Under the pieces are notes generated by a model. That model searched no databases. It was given only the letters and a program-made list of their open reading frames with translations, and was not told the DNA's origin. Positions 36,439 to 44,111 of a stretch of 60,457 bases of DNA are shown one piece after another. This stretch comes from Patescibacteria group bacterium. GTDB taxonomy: Bacteria > Patescibacteriota > Microgenomatia > UBA10105. A program made the translations under genes and the position numbers. How positions within the stretch are numbered: position 1 is the stretch's first letter; each line of letters begins with the position of its first letter. The stretch spans positions 2,424-62,880 of the forward strand of contig DQGR01000086.1 of the NCBI GenBank assembly GCA_003524845.1, given 5' to 3'.

Positions 36439-37575
36439 ATGCGCTATTGTAAACGTTGTGTCTATCCTGAAATCGCCGTAAACCTTTATATTGATGACGA
36501 AGGCATCTGCACCAGTTGCCGGGCTTTTGATAAATTTGAAGCTTTGACCTCTGAGTTTTGGAAAAAGCGGCAAAAACGATTTGAGGATATTCTTGTGCAG
36601 TATACTAAAACGAATACTGGCAATTACGACTGCGTGATTCCCGTTTCAGGCGGAAAAGACAGTTATTTCCAAACCCATGTAATTGCCAAAAAATACGGCT
36701 TGAAACCTTTACTGATAACGTATCATGGAAATAACTATTTACCTGAAGGTGATTATAACCGCGATCGGATGCGCCATATATTTGATGCCGATCATCTAGT
36801 CTTTGGACCAAGCGTTGAGGTACTCAAAAAATTAAACCGATTATGTTTTCGAAAAATGGGAGATATGAACTGGCATGCGCACTGCGGCATCATGACGTAT
36901 CCCATTCAAATTGCCGTTAGATTCAATATTCCCCTAATTATCTGGGGAGAAATTGCCTGGGATATTTCTGGGATGTATGAGCCTGAAGATTTTGTTGAAT
37001 TCAGCAATCGCAATCGCCACGAACATGCATTACGTGGGTTTGAATGGCACGATTTATTAAACGACCCGAAGGAAAAACTGGCGGAAAAAGATCTGCTGTG
37101 GGCTAAGTATCCAACAGATGAAGAAATCCTTAAGATCGGCGTCCGGGGAATTTATATCGGTAACTTTTTTAAATGGGATCCTAATCATCATGCCAAAATG
37201 GTACAACGAAAATATAGTTGGCAACCCAGGAAAAAGTCATTTGACCGCACCTATCGCAAGTTCTCAAATCTTGACGATCGATACGAAAACGGGGTACATG
37301 ACTACTTAAAATACATAAAGTTTGGCTATGGACGTGCGTCTGATCATGCCGCCAAAGATATTCGTACCGGATATCTAACGCGCGACCAGGGAATAGAGAT
37401 GATAAAAAAATACGACCTTGTTATACCAAAGGATTTATACTATTGGCTAAAATATGTAGGTATGAAAGAAAGCGAATTCTGGCAAGTTGCCAACTCATTC
37501 AGAAGCAAACACGTCTGGCGAAAAGATAAACAGGGAAACTGGATAAAAGATAATATTTGGGATACACCTTCATGA
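36439..37575 (+). CDS. N-acetyl sugar amidotransferase (WbpG/PseA-like)
   Basis: A 378-residue PP-loop enzyme. The N-terminus has a four-Cys zinc site (C4/C7 and C24/C27), then the ATP-pyrophosphatase loop VSGGKDSYFQTHV (S70-S75), ITYHGNNYLPEGDYN, and HCGIMTYPIQIAV. WbpG and PseA activate the acetamido oxygen with ATP and use ammonia from HisH/HisF to give an acetamidino group. It follows hisF after four bases. In Campylobacter PseA acts on pseudaminic acid, which fits the PseB, PseC and PseI genes here. Confidence 0.9.
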   Translation: MRYCKRCVYPEIAVNLYIDDEGICTSCRAFDKFEALTSEFWKKRQKRFEDILVQYTKTNTGNYDCVIPVSGGKDSYFQTHVIAKKYGLKPLLITYHGNNYLPEGDYNRDRMRHIFDADHLVFGPSVEVLKKLNRLCFRKMGDMNWHAHCGIMTYPIQIAVRFNIPLIIWGEIAWDISGMYEPEDFVEFSNRNRHEHALRGFEWHDLLNDPKEKLAEKDLLWAKYPTDEEILKIGVRGIYIGNFFKWDPNHHAKMVQRKYSWQPRKKSFDRTYRKFSNLDDRYENGVHDYLKYIKFGYGRASDHAAKDIRTGYLTRDQGIEMIKKYDLVIPKDLYYWLKYVGMKESEFWQVANSFRSKHVWRKDKQGNWIKDNIWDTPS

Positions 37576-38549
37576 AACCTTACCTAAGTATTATCGTCAC
37601 GGGTCGCAATGATGATTACGGATTAAGATTTAAATACCGGCTCAAACTATTTTTCAAGTCGCTTCTCAATCAACTCGATAATTGGTCTATTTCAGCTGAG
37701 ATAATAGTTGTCGAGTGGAATCCGCCACGTGCCCGTGAAAATATCTCTTCAGTCTTAAAAAAATGGTTTGCGTTTACTCCTGTTCCTATTCGAGTAATCG
37801 AAGTGTCTCCGCGACAACACCGAAACTTTGTAAATTCCGATCGCATTCCACTGTTTGAATATATTGCTAAAAACACTGGAGTACGAAGAGCCAAGGGGGA
37901 ATATATATTGGTCACCAACCCGGACATTCTATTTCCAGGCAAACTGATTCAGTTTATTGCAAATAGACAGCTTGAAAAAAATACATTTTATCGCATTGAC
38001 CGAATTGATTATAAGTTACCTTCGGGATTTAATAGCGCTAATATTACTGAGCAATTTAAACTCGCCAAACGTTTTGCGTTTTCTTTGCATACTTTAGGCT
38101 GCGGCATCCGCCTCAGAACCAGTTTGCCGTTTCCCATACGTATGCAACTCGGTTATATAAATGCGGTACTCATGCGTCGCTTAATTAGGAAACAGGGAAA
38201 GTTGATCGACCGCGTCCATGCAAATGTGGCTGGAGATTTTATGCTGATGCATCGGACCCAGTGGAATAAACTGCGTGGATTTCCTGAAAAACCCACCAAT
38301 ACGTACATGGATTGTTATTTGTGCTTTTCTGTAGCCGCAATCGGACTTCGCCAATATATTTTTCCCTCAAGCTTTTCCCTCTTTCATTTAGAACATACCC
38401 GCCCAACCACAAAACGTCCAAAAATTTCTGTAAGTCAACTCGTGAATGACTATCGGCAAATTTTAAATCATGACCAATCACCGATTTTGAATAATTCTAA
38501 CTGGGGCCTTTCTTCGCAAAAACTTCACGAAGTCCGCATTGCTAAATAA
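37572..38549 (+). CDS. GT2-like glycosyltransferase
   Basis: A 325-residue protein starting MKPYLSIIVTGRNDDYG at the ATG that overlaps the previous stop (ATGA). AEIIVVEWNPPRARENI and YILVTNPDILFPGKLI give a GT-A layout with NPD in place of the DXD motif; MLMHRTQWNKLRGFPE resembles the later acceptor loop. It ends with a basic tail. It is directly behind the amidotransferase, so it may transfer the modified sugar. Specificity is unknown. Confidence 0.78.
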   Translation: MKPYLSIIVTGRNDDYGLRFKYRLKLFFKSLLNQLDNWSISAEIIVVEWNPPRARENISSVLKKWFAFTPVPIRVIEVSPRQHRNFVNSDRIPLFEYIAKNTGVRRAKGEYILVTNPDILFPGKLIQFIANRQLEKNTFYRIDRIDYKLPSGFNSANITEQFKLAKRFAFSLHTLGCGIRLRTSLPFPIRMQLGYINAVLMRRLIRKQGKLIDRVHANVAGDFMLMHRTQWNKLRGFPEKPTNTYMDCYLCFSVAAIGLRQYIFPSSFSLFHLEHTRPTTKRPKISVSQLVNDYRQILNHDQSPILNNSNWGLSSQKLHEVRIAK

Positions 38550-38557
38550 CTTATTTT

Positions 38558-38566
38558 TGTTACAAT
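38558..38566 (+). promoter_or_regulatory. Extended -10 promoter before the 38575 gene
   Basis: TGTTACAAT is an extended -10; TTGCTA at 38539-38544 is a fair -35 with a 16-base spacer. Eight bases separate the -10 from the ATG at 38575, again predicting a leaderless transcript. The -35 lies in the last codons of the upstream gene. Confidence 0.45.
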
Positions 38567-38574
38567 CGTTTTTT

Positions 38575-39708
38575 ATGAGATCATCTCAAAAACAAGCTTA
38601 TCTAGTGCTAACAACTATTAATTTACCTCGGATTATCCATGACTACTGGTTAAATCTCAAAAAGTACGGTCACGAGAAAGAAATAGGCGTTATAATAATC
38701 GGGGATTTGAAAAGCCCGAATGAGGAATCTTTTGCAATCACGGAAGAATTGCACAAAAAAGGTTTTGATGTAGAATACTTTGATATCAAAGCCCAAGAGC
38801 AATGGCTGAAACAATTCCCGCTTCTGAAACGAACAATTCCCTACAACAACGATAGTCGCCGCAACGTTGGTTTTCTGATGGCTCTGCAAAGAGGGTGTCG
38901 ATTCCTCATAAGTATTGACGATGACAGTTTCCCCACCAATCAGGATTTTTATCAACTACATGCAATCGTCGGAAGAACCAAAAAATTACCCGTAATTTCA
39001 AGTAGTAACGGCTGGTTTAACCCATGTTCAATGTTAACCAATAACCGAGAACAATATATATACGCTCGCGGTTTTCCGTATAACAAACGCAACCAAAAAG
39101 TTGTACTTACAAAACAACATAAAAAAATTCATATTGGCGTCAATGCCGGACTTTGGCTCAACGAACCTGACGTTGATGCAATCACGCGACTCGCCTTACC
39201 CGTTAAGATTACCGGGCTAAAACAAAAACAAATCGCGCTGGCTAAAAACTGCTTTGCGCCAATCAACACTCAAAATACTGCGCTTGTTTATGATTTAATT
39301 CCCGCCTTTTATTTTGTACTCATGGAAGGAACTATCAATCATTTGCCACTCGCCCGTTTCGGAGATATCTGGACCGGCTGGTTTCTGAAAAAAATTGCGG
39401 ATCATTTAGGTTACTACGTGAGTTTTGGAAAGCCACTTACAGATCATCGCCGCAACAAACATGATTTATTTAATGACCTATACATTGAACTCACACCTCT
39501 CAAACATAACGATGCTTTCGTTGAATTAATTCAACTGATTACTCCAAAAGGCAAAACAACGATTGATGTCTATTCGGATATAAGTAAAAAACTGTATGAT
39601 GAGATTCAAAAAAATAATACATTCAACGGAGAATTTAAAAAATACAGTCAAACACTATATGAGCATCAACAAATCTGGCTTGAAACCTGCGCCAAAATAA
39701 TTTCCTGA
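38575..39708 (+). CDS. GT-A-like protein resembling the reversibly glycosylated polypeptide (GT75) group
   Basis: A 377-residue soluble protein. YLVLTTINLPRIIHDYW at the start, IGVIIIGDLKSP, and above all RRNVGFLMALQRGCRF followed by LISIDDDSFPT with D115-D117 resemble the plant UDP-arabinopyranose mutase/RGP family, whose DDD motif binds the metal and nucleotide sugar. The second half (FGDIWTGWFLKKIADHLGYYV) is of similar style. The match is from pattern only; a mutase or a glycosyltransferase role are both open. The ATG at 38575 is chosen over 38539 because the promoter lies between them. Confidence 0.65.
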   Translation: MRSSQKQAYLVLTTINLPRIIHDYWLNLKKYGHEKEIGVIIIGDLKSPNEESFAITEELHKKGFDVEYFDIKAQEQWLKQFPLLKRTIPYNNDSRRNVGFLMALQRGCRFLISIDDDSFPTNQDFYQLHAIVGRTKKLPVISSSNGWFNPCSMLTNNREQYIYARGFPYNKRNQKVVLTKQHKKIHIGVNAGLWLNEPDVDAITRLALPVKITGLKQKQIALAKNCFAPINTQNTALVYDLIPAFYFVLMEGTINHLPLARFGDIWTGWFLKKIADHLGYYVSFGKPLTDHRRNKHDLFNDLYIELTPLKHNDAFVELIQLITPKGKTTIDVYSDISKKLYDEIQKNNTFNGEFKKYSQTLYEHQQIWLETCAKIIS

Positions 39709-39750
39709 CACCATAATTTCTCTTGCAAGTTATCCGCAATTTTACTATCA

Positions 39751-39759
39751 TGCTACAAT
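39751..39759 (+). promoter_or_regulatory. Extended -10 promoter before the 39776 gene
   Basis: TGCTACAAT is an extended -10 with 16 bases to the ATG at 39776, so the leader would be about nine bases. The 67-base spacer otherwise holds nothing recognisable. Confidence 0.4.
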
Positions 39760-39775
39760 CTGAGTTTATAAAAAA

Positions 39776-40792
39776 ATGGACTGGAAAAAACAAAAAGCAT
39801 TGGTAACAGGAGGCGCATCATTTATTGGTTCACATCTTGTTGATGCACTAGTCAATCGTGGTGCAGCTGTACGAATAGTTGATAATCTTTCTACTGGAAA
39901 AAAGGCCAATATCGCCAATCATCTCCAAAATAAAGCAGTTGAGTTTATAAAAGGTGACTTACTTAATTCCGAGGTCGCCAAAAAATCAGTTGAGAATATT
40001 GATACAGTATTTCACTTGGCATGTGATCATGGTGGCCGTGGTTACGTTGACTTACACCAGGCAGCCTGCAGTACTAATCTGGCGCTTGATGGAAATGTTT
40101 TTTTAGCAGCTTACAAAGCCGGGGTGGAAAAAATTGTTTTTGCTTCATCAGGATGTGTGTACCCAAACTACTTGCAAACGGATGTATCTAAAAAAGTATA
40201 TTTAACTGAAAATTTAGTCAAACCTCCATACGACTCAGATAATATGTACGGATGGGCAAAACTAATGGGTGAGCTGACACTTAAGGCATACGCCAAGGAA
40301 TGGAAAATGAAAACCGCAAGTTGTCGTTATTTCACGGTTTACGGAGAACGAGGCAAGGAAGACCATGCGGTAATTGCCATGATTGCCCGGGCTTTTATCA
40401 AACAAAATCCGTATAACGTCTGGGGTACTGGACAACAAATTCGCAACTGGACCTATGTCAAGGATATCGTCAATGGTACCATTCTGGCTGCAGAAAAAAT
40501 CGCTGATGGCACAGCGATAAATTTAGGTACGTCGGAACGCATCCGCGTCATCGATGCAGTGCAGGAAATTTTTCGCTATACGAAGTACAGTGCCAGGATA
40601 AAATTTCAACCCAATATGCCAACCGGACCAGTAAACCGGGTGGCTGATAATAAATTGGCTAAAAAACTCCTGGGCTGGGAACCGCACACTAAGTTTATTG
40701 ACGGTTTACATAAAACTATTGACTGGTATTTTGCAACCAAAAATTTGGCAGAAGTGAGTATAATTATCAACCATAAATTAACGGAAAAATAA
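39776..40792 (+). CDS. Extended SDR, GDP-mannose 3,5-epimerase-like
   Basis: A 338-residue enzyme: VTGGASFIGSHLV at residues 10-22, FHLACDHGGRGYV near 79-91, FASSGCVYPNY with C127, and Y158/K162 in MYGWAKL. The GGxGY segment and the Cys after the Ser pair are as in GDP-mannose 3,5-epimerase, where Cys acts as a proton donor; GDP-fucose synthase-like and UDP-sugar 4-epimerase roles are less likely but possible. A promoter lies just upstream, and PseI follows after five bases. Confidence 0.83.
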   Translation: MDWKKQKALVTGGASFIGSHLVDALVNRGAAVRIVDNLSTGKKANIANHLQNKAVEFIKGDLLNSEVAKKSVENIDTVFHLACDHGGRGYVDLHQAACSTNLALDGNVFLAAYKAGVEKIVFASSGCVYPNYLQTDVSKKVYLTENLVKPPYDSDNMYGWAKLMGELTLKAYAKEWKMKTASCRYFTVYGERGKEDHAVIAMIARAFIKQNPYNVWGTGQQIRNWTYVKDIVNGTILAAEKIADGTAINLGTSERIRVIDAVQEIFRYTKYSARIKFQPNMPTGPVNRVADNKLAKKLLGWEPHTKFIDGLHKTIDWYFATKNLAEVSIIINHKLTEK

Positions 40793-40797
40793 ACTGT

Positions 40798-41916
40798 ATG
40801 CCTCAAGAATTTGAAATTGCGGACAGGAAAATAGGTGAAGGTCATCCGTGTTTTATCGTCGCCGAAATGTCAGGAAACCATAAGCAGGACATACGTCGTG
40901 CCTACGCACTCATTGATGCAGCCGCTGAAGCAGGAGTAGATGCCGTAAAGTTTCAAACTTACACTCCTGATACGTTAACTATTGATGTTCCGCGGGAAAA
41001 TCCTAATATTAAGTATTTTCTAATCGGCGAAACTAATACTTGGGCAGGTCAAACTTTATACGATCTCTACAAAACTGCGTACACACCCTGGGATTGGCAA
41101 CCGGAATTAAAAGAATATGGAGAACAACAGGGATTATTGGTATTTTCTACGCCGTTTGACGCTACTGCAGTTGATTTTTTGGGGAAAATGAATGTCTCCT
41201 TATACAAAGTTGCGTCATTTGAAGCCGCAGACGTAGAATTATTGGAATATATTGGTAAAACTAAAAAACCAGTAATTCTTTCCCGCGGCCTAGCATCAAT
41301 TGCTGAAATACAGCAAGCTATCACTGTACTTAGAAGTAATGGAACTCCACAGTTGGCCGTTTTACATTGTGTCAGCTCATATCCAGCTCTACCTGAACAA
41401 ATGAATTTATCTCACATTACTGACATAAGAAAACGATTTGGAGTAATTGCCGGCCTTTCTGATCATAGCCTCGGAGTTGAGGCAGCTCAGTATTCAGTTG
41501 GGTATTTACATGCTGCGATTATTGAAAAACATTTCACTTTAAAGCGTGCCGATGGAGGACCCGATGCCACGTTTTCACTCGAACCTCATGAATTAATACA
41601 ACTCGTTCAATCTATTCGAAATATTGAGGCAAATGGTTTCCACCCGACCGAAACAGACGATCAAAACTTTCACATTATGAAAGGCGAAGCTTCTTATACA
41701 CCGGACAAAAGAGAACATGAAAATATAGTTTTCAAAAGATCTTTATTTGTGACTGCAAATATTAAAGCGGGAGAAATATTTACTCGCAACAATATCCGCT
41801 CTATTCGACCAGGAAACGGATTGCCACCAAATCGTTTACAAGGAATCCTGGGTAAACGCGCATCTCAAGACATTATTTTTGCTACACCACTCAGCGAAGA
41901 ATTAATCTCTCCTTAA
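40798..41916 (+). CDS. pseI: Nonulosonic acid synthase, pseudaminic acid synthase PseI-like (NeuB family)
   Basis: A 372-residue NeuB-family enzyme: CFIVAEMSGNHKQDIRRAY, VDAVKFQTYTPDTLTID, FSTPFDATAVDFL, YKVASFEAADVELL, KPVILSRGLAS, LHCVSSYPALPEQMNL and GLSDHSLGVEAAQYSVGY line the barrel, with a C-terminal SAF (antifreeze-like) domain (FVTANIKAGEIFTRNNIRS, ending at ILGKRA). It joins phosphoenolpyruvate with a six-carbon amino sugar. The TPDTLTID and IEKHFTL forms fit the PseI branch better than LegI or NeuB, a judgement by eye. Confidence 0.9.
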   Translation: MPQEFEIADRKIGEGHPCFIVAEMSGNHKQDIRRAYALIDAAAEAGVDAVKFQTYTPDTLTIDVPRENPNIKYFLIGETNTWAGQTLYDLYKTAYTPWDWQPELKEYGEQQGLLVFSTPFDATAVDFLGKMNVSLYKVASFEAADVELLEYIGKTKKPVILSRGLASIAEIQQAITVLRSNGTPQLAVLHCVSSYPALPEQMNLSHITDIRKRFGVIAGLSDHSLGVEAAQYSVGYLHAAIIEKHFTLKRADGGPDATFSLEPHELIQLVQSIRNIEANGFHPTETDDQNFHIMKGEASYTPDKREHENIVFKRSLFVTANIKAGEIFTRNNIRSIRPGNGLPPNRLQGILGKRASQDIIFATPLSEELISP

Positions 41917-41923
41917 TTTTCAT

Positions 41924-42904
41924 ATGCGCATTGCATTTTATGGTGGGCAAACGGCAGGGATGATCTCCTTGCTTTCCCTTCTTGGCACCCAACACTCAGT
42001 ACGATTTGTCTTCCCTGAAGATAGAAAAGTCGAAACGATCGCTGAATTATTCAAACTCTCCATTCTCCCAAAAAAAAACTTGAATACTGCGGCGACCATA
42101 CGCCTTATTGCAAATTCGGTGGATTTATTTATCTGTTGCCACGGCAAGAAGGTTTTAAGCCGGGCATTTGTCACGAGCATAAGGTGTATCAATCTTCATC
42201 CCTGTTTATATCGATATAAAGGGGCACGACCAGTTGCACATTTGATTGCGGATCAAAATCAGAAAGCTTCTGTTGCCGCTCACTGGATGAACGAACGTAT
42301 TGATGAAGGTAAAATTATACTTGAAAAATTTATCATTATTAAAAATATAGAGGAGCAAACCGAAGCTGAAGTCTATAACTTACTCTATCCACTCTATTCA
42401 TCGGTAATTCTTCAAGTCCTTGATGAACTAAATGGGGGGAGCAATGCCAAAATCATCCGGGAAATGACTGTAAAAGATATGCGCCGTGTCTGGAAAATAA
42501 GAAATTCTCCAGACGTCCGAATACTGTCGTTTGATACAAAATATATTCCCTTCGCAACTCATAAATTATGGTTTAAAGAACGAATAGATAACCGAAATAA
42601 TCATTGTTATGTCTTAGAGATTTCCCGAGGTAAACAATTACACATCATTGGCTATATTCGATACTTATTTGAAAAGAAGTCGTATATCGTATCAATTGCA
42701 ATTGATCTTGAGTTCAGAGGAAAAGGTTATGGCTTTTATTTGTTGTCGAAAACGCTATCCATTCTTAATACTAAAAAAACTATTCTCGCGAATATTAAAA
42801 AAGGCAATTTTGTATCAATTCGGTTATTCAGTAAGGTGGGTTTTGTAGCGCAGCCTGAACTGTCGAATAGAATCATTATGAGTAAAATTAACGTTCGCAA
42901 TTAA
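41924..42904 (+). CDS. Fusion: formyltransferase-like domain plus PseH-like GNAT acetyltransferase
   Basis: A 326-residue two-domain protein. Residues 1-170 have the formyltransferase (Met-tRNA/sugar N-formyltransferase) fold: N90 and H92 in INLHPCLYRYKGARPV and D127 in MNERIDEGKII, the three positions used in formyl transfer. Residues 180-326 are a GNAT domain with the acetyl-CoA loop IDLEFRGKGYGFYLL (260-274) and N289/N295 in ANIKKGNFVSIRLF, resembling PseH, which acetylates the C4 amine of the PseC product. The frame is continuous. In usual clusters PseH is alone or joined to PseG, so the formyltransferase half is unexpected. Seven bases after pseI; converges with pseC. Confidence 0.85.
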   Translation: MRIAFYGGQTAGMISLLSLLGTQHSVRFVFPEDRKVETIAELFKLSILPKKNLNTAATIRLIANSVDLFICCHGKKVLSRAFVTSIRCINLHPCLYRYKGARPVAHLIADQNQKASVAAHWMNERIDEGKIILEKFIIIKNIEEQTEAEVYNLLYPLYSSVILQVLDELNGGSNAKIIREMTVKDMRRVWKIRNSPDVRILSFDTKYIPFATHKLWFKERIDNRNNHCYVLEISRGKQLHIIGYIRYLFEKKSYIVSIAIDLEFRGKGYGFYLLSKTLSILNTKKTILANIKKGNFVSIRLFSKVGFVAQPELSNRIIMSKINVRN

Positions 42905-44055
42905 TCGAGGCATTCTACTAATTTTCTCAGCACAAAGTTTTGTTCTGATTTCGTTAATTTAGGAAAAATTGGGAGTGATAATTCTGTGTCATAAAAATTT
43001 TCGGCGTTAGGAAAATTACCGGCCTTATAGCTATATTTAACTTGATAAAAAGGATGATAATGAACCGGAATGTAATGGACCTGCGTAAAAATATTCTGTC
43101 TGCCTAACCGGTCGTACAGCTGTTTACGTTTTGATTTGTTCTTGAGTAACACGGGAAAAATGTGCCACGCAGAAGTCCGATCACCGGGAACCTTAATATA
43201 CGACAGTTCTTTTACGTTTTGAAAAAAAGATATATAGAGTTCTGCAATCTCAGTTCTACGCTTTAAAAATTGAGTAATTTTTTTAAATTGACTTAACCCT
43301 AATGCTGCCTGTAATTCAGTTAGCCGGTAATTATATCCTAAAGCTAACATTTCATGATACCAGTCACCATCACTCCTCTTAACAAACTTTGATTTATCTT
43401 TGGTAATCCCATGTGTTTGAAACAAAACTAAACGTTCAAAAAACTCAGGATTGCCGGTCACAACCATTCCTCCTTCACCAGTAGTAATTAGTTTTACCGG
43501 ATGAAAGGAAAAAACAGTCATATCTGCAAGCGTTCCTACTCTCTTTCCTCTGTAAGTAGCACCCAATGAATGCGCAGCGTCAGCAATTACCAGTAATTTA
43601 TGTTTTTTGGCAATTGTATTAATTTCATCATAATCAGCTGGCAGTCCACTAAAATCAACCGGAATAATTGCTTTGGTCTTTTGGGTAATCCGCTTTATTA
43701 TTGCACTTGGATCAATAAGTGGCAGGTCGGAACGAATGTCGGCAAAAACCGGAGTCCCCCCACAATATAAAATGCAATTGGCTGAAGCGGCAAATGTCAT
43801 CGGCGATGTAATTACTTCGTCACCTACAGTTACTCCGGCGGCAAAACAGGCCGCATGGAGTGCGGCTGTACCGGAAGAAAAAGCAACTGCATAACGGACA
43901 CCACAGTAATCGGCAATCTTTTTTTCAAAACGGGGAACAAGCGGACCCTGAGTTAAATAATTAGATTTAAGCGCTACAACAACCGCTTGAATATCTGCAT
44001 CAGTAATCCACTGCCGACTATAAGGAATACGTACGCTGTTTTTCGATTTTTGCAT
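42901..44055 (-). CDS. pseC: PseC-like UDP-4-keto-sugar aminotransferase
   Basis: A 384-residue DegT/DnrJ enzyme. IPYSRQWITDADIQAVV and SNYLTQGPLVPRFE near the start, ADAAHSLG (D159 at the PLP ring) and VFSFHPVKLITTGEGG with K188 as Schiff-base lysine match PseC, the aminotransferase that forms UDP-4-amino-4,6-dideoxy-N-acetyl-L-altrosamine from the PseB product. It is transcribed opposite to pseI and overlaps the fusion gene tail-to-tail by four bases. Confidence 0.9.
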   Translation of the reverse strand: MQKSKNSVRIPYSRQWITDADIQAVVVALKSNYLTQGPLVPRFEKKIADYCGVRYAVAFSSGTAALHAACFAAGVTVGDEVITSPMTFAASANCILYCGGTPVFADIRSDLPLIDPSAIIKRITQKTKAIIPVDFSGLPADYDEINTIAKKHKLLVIADAAHSLGATYRGKRVGTLADMTVFSFHPVKLITTGEGGMVVTGNPEFFERLVLFQTHGITKDKSKFVKRSDGDWYHEMLALGYNYRLTELQAALGLSQFKKITQFLKRRTEIAELYISFFQNVKELSYIKVPGDRTSAWHIFPVLLKNKSKRKQLYDRLGRQNIFTQVHYIPVHYHPFYQVKYSYKAGNFPNAENFYDTELSLPIFPKLTKSEQNFVLRKLVECLD

Positions 44056-44079
44056 TATGATATAGTCTATACTTATGCG

Positions 44080-44086
44080 TATTATA
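44080..44086. promoter_or_regulatory. Overlapping divergent -10 boxes between pseC and the CgeB-like gene
   Basis: TATTATA reads TATTAT forward (26 bases before the GTG at 44112) and TATAAT on the minus strand (25 bases before the pseC ATG at 44055). An 11-base palindrome (TATAGTCTATA, 44061-44071) lies between it and pseC. Same design as at 23541, with longer leaders. Confidence 0.35.
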
Positions 44087-44111
44087 ACAACAATTCTGGA
44101 AAGTGTGCGCT

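Noticed and set aside
36052..36573. 173-codon minus-strand open frame
   Set aside because: It lies fully opposite the hisF-like and amidotransferase genes, both with strong family motifs; its residues show no pattern.
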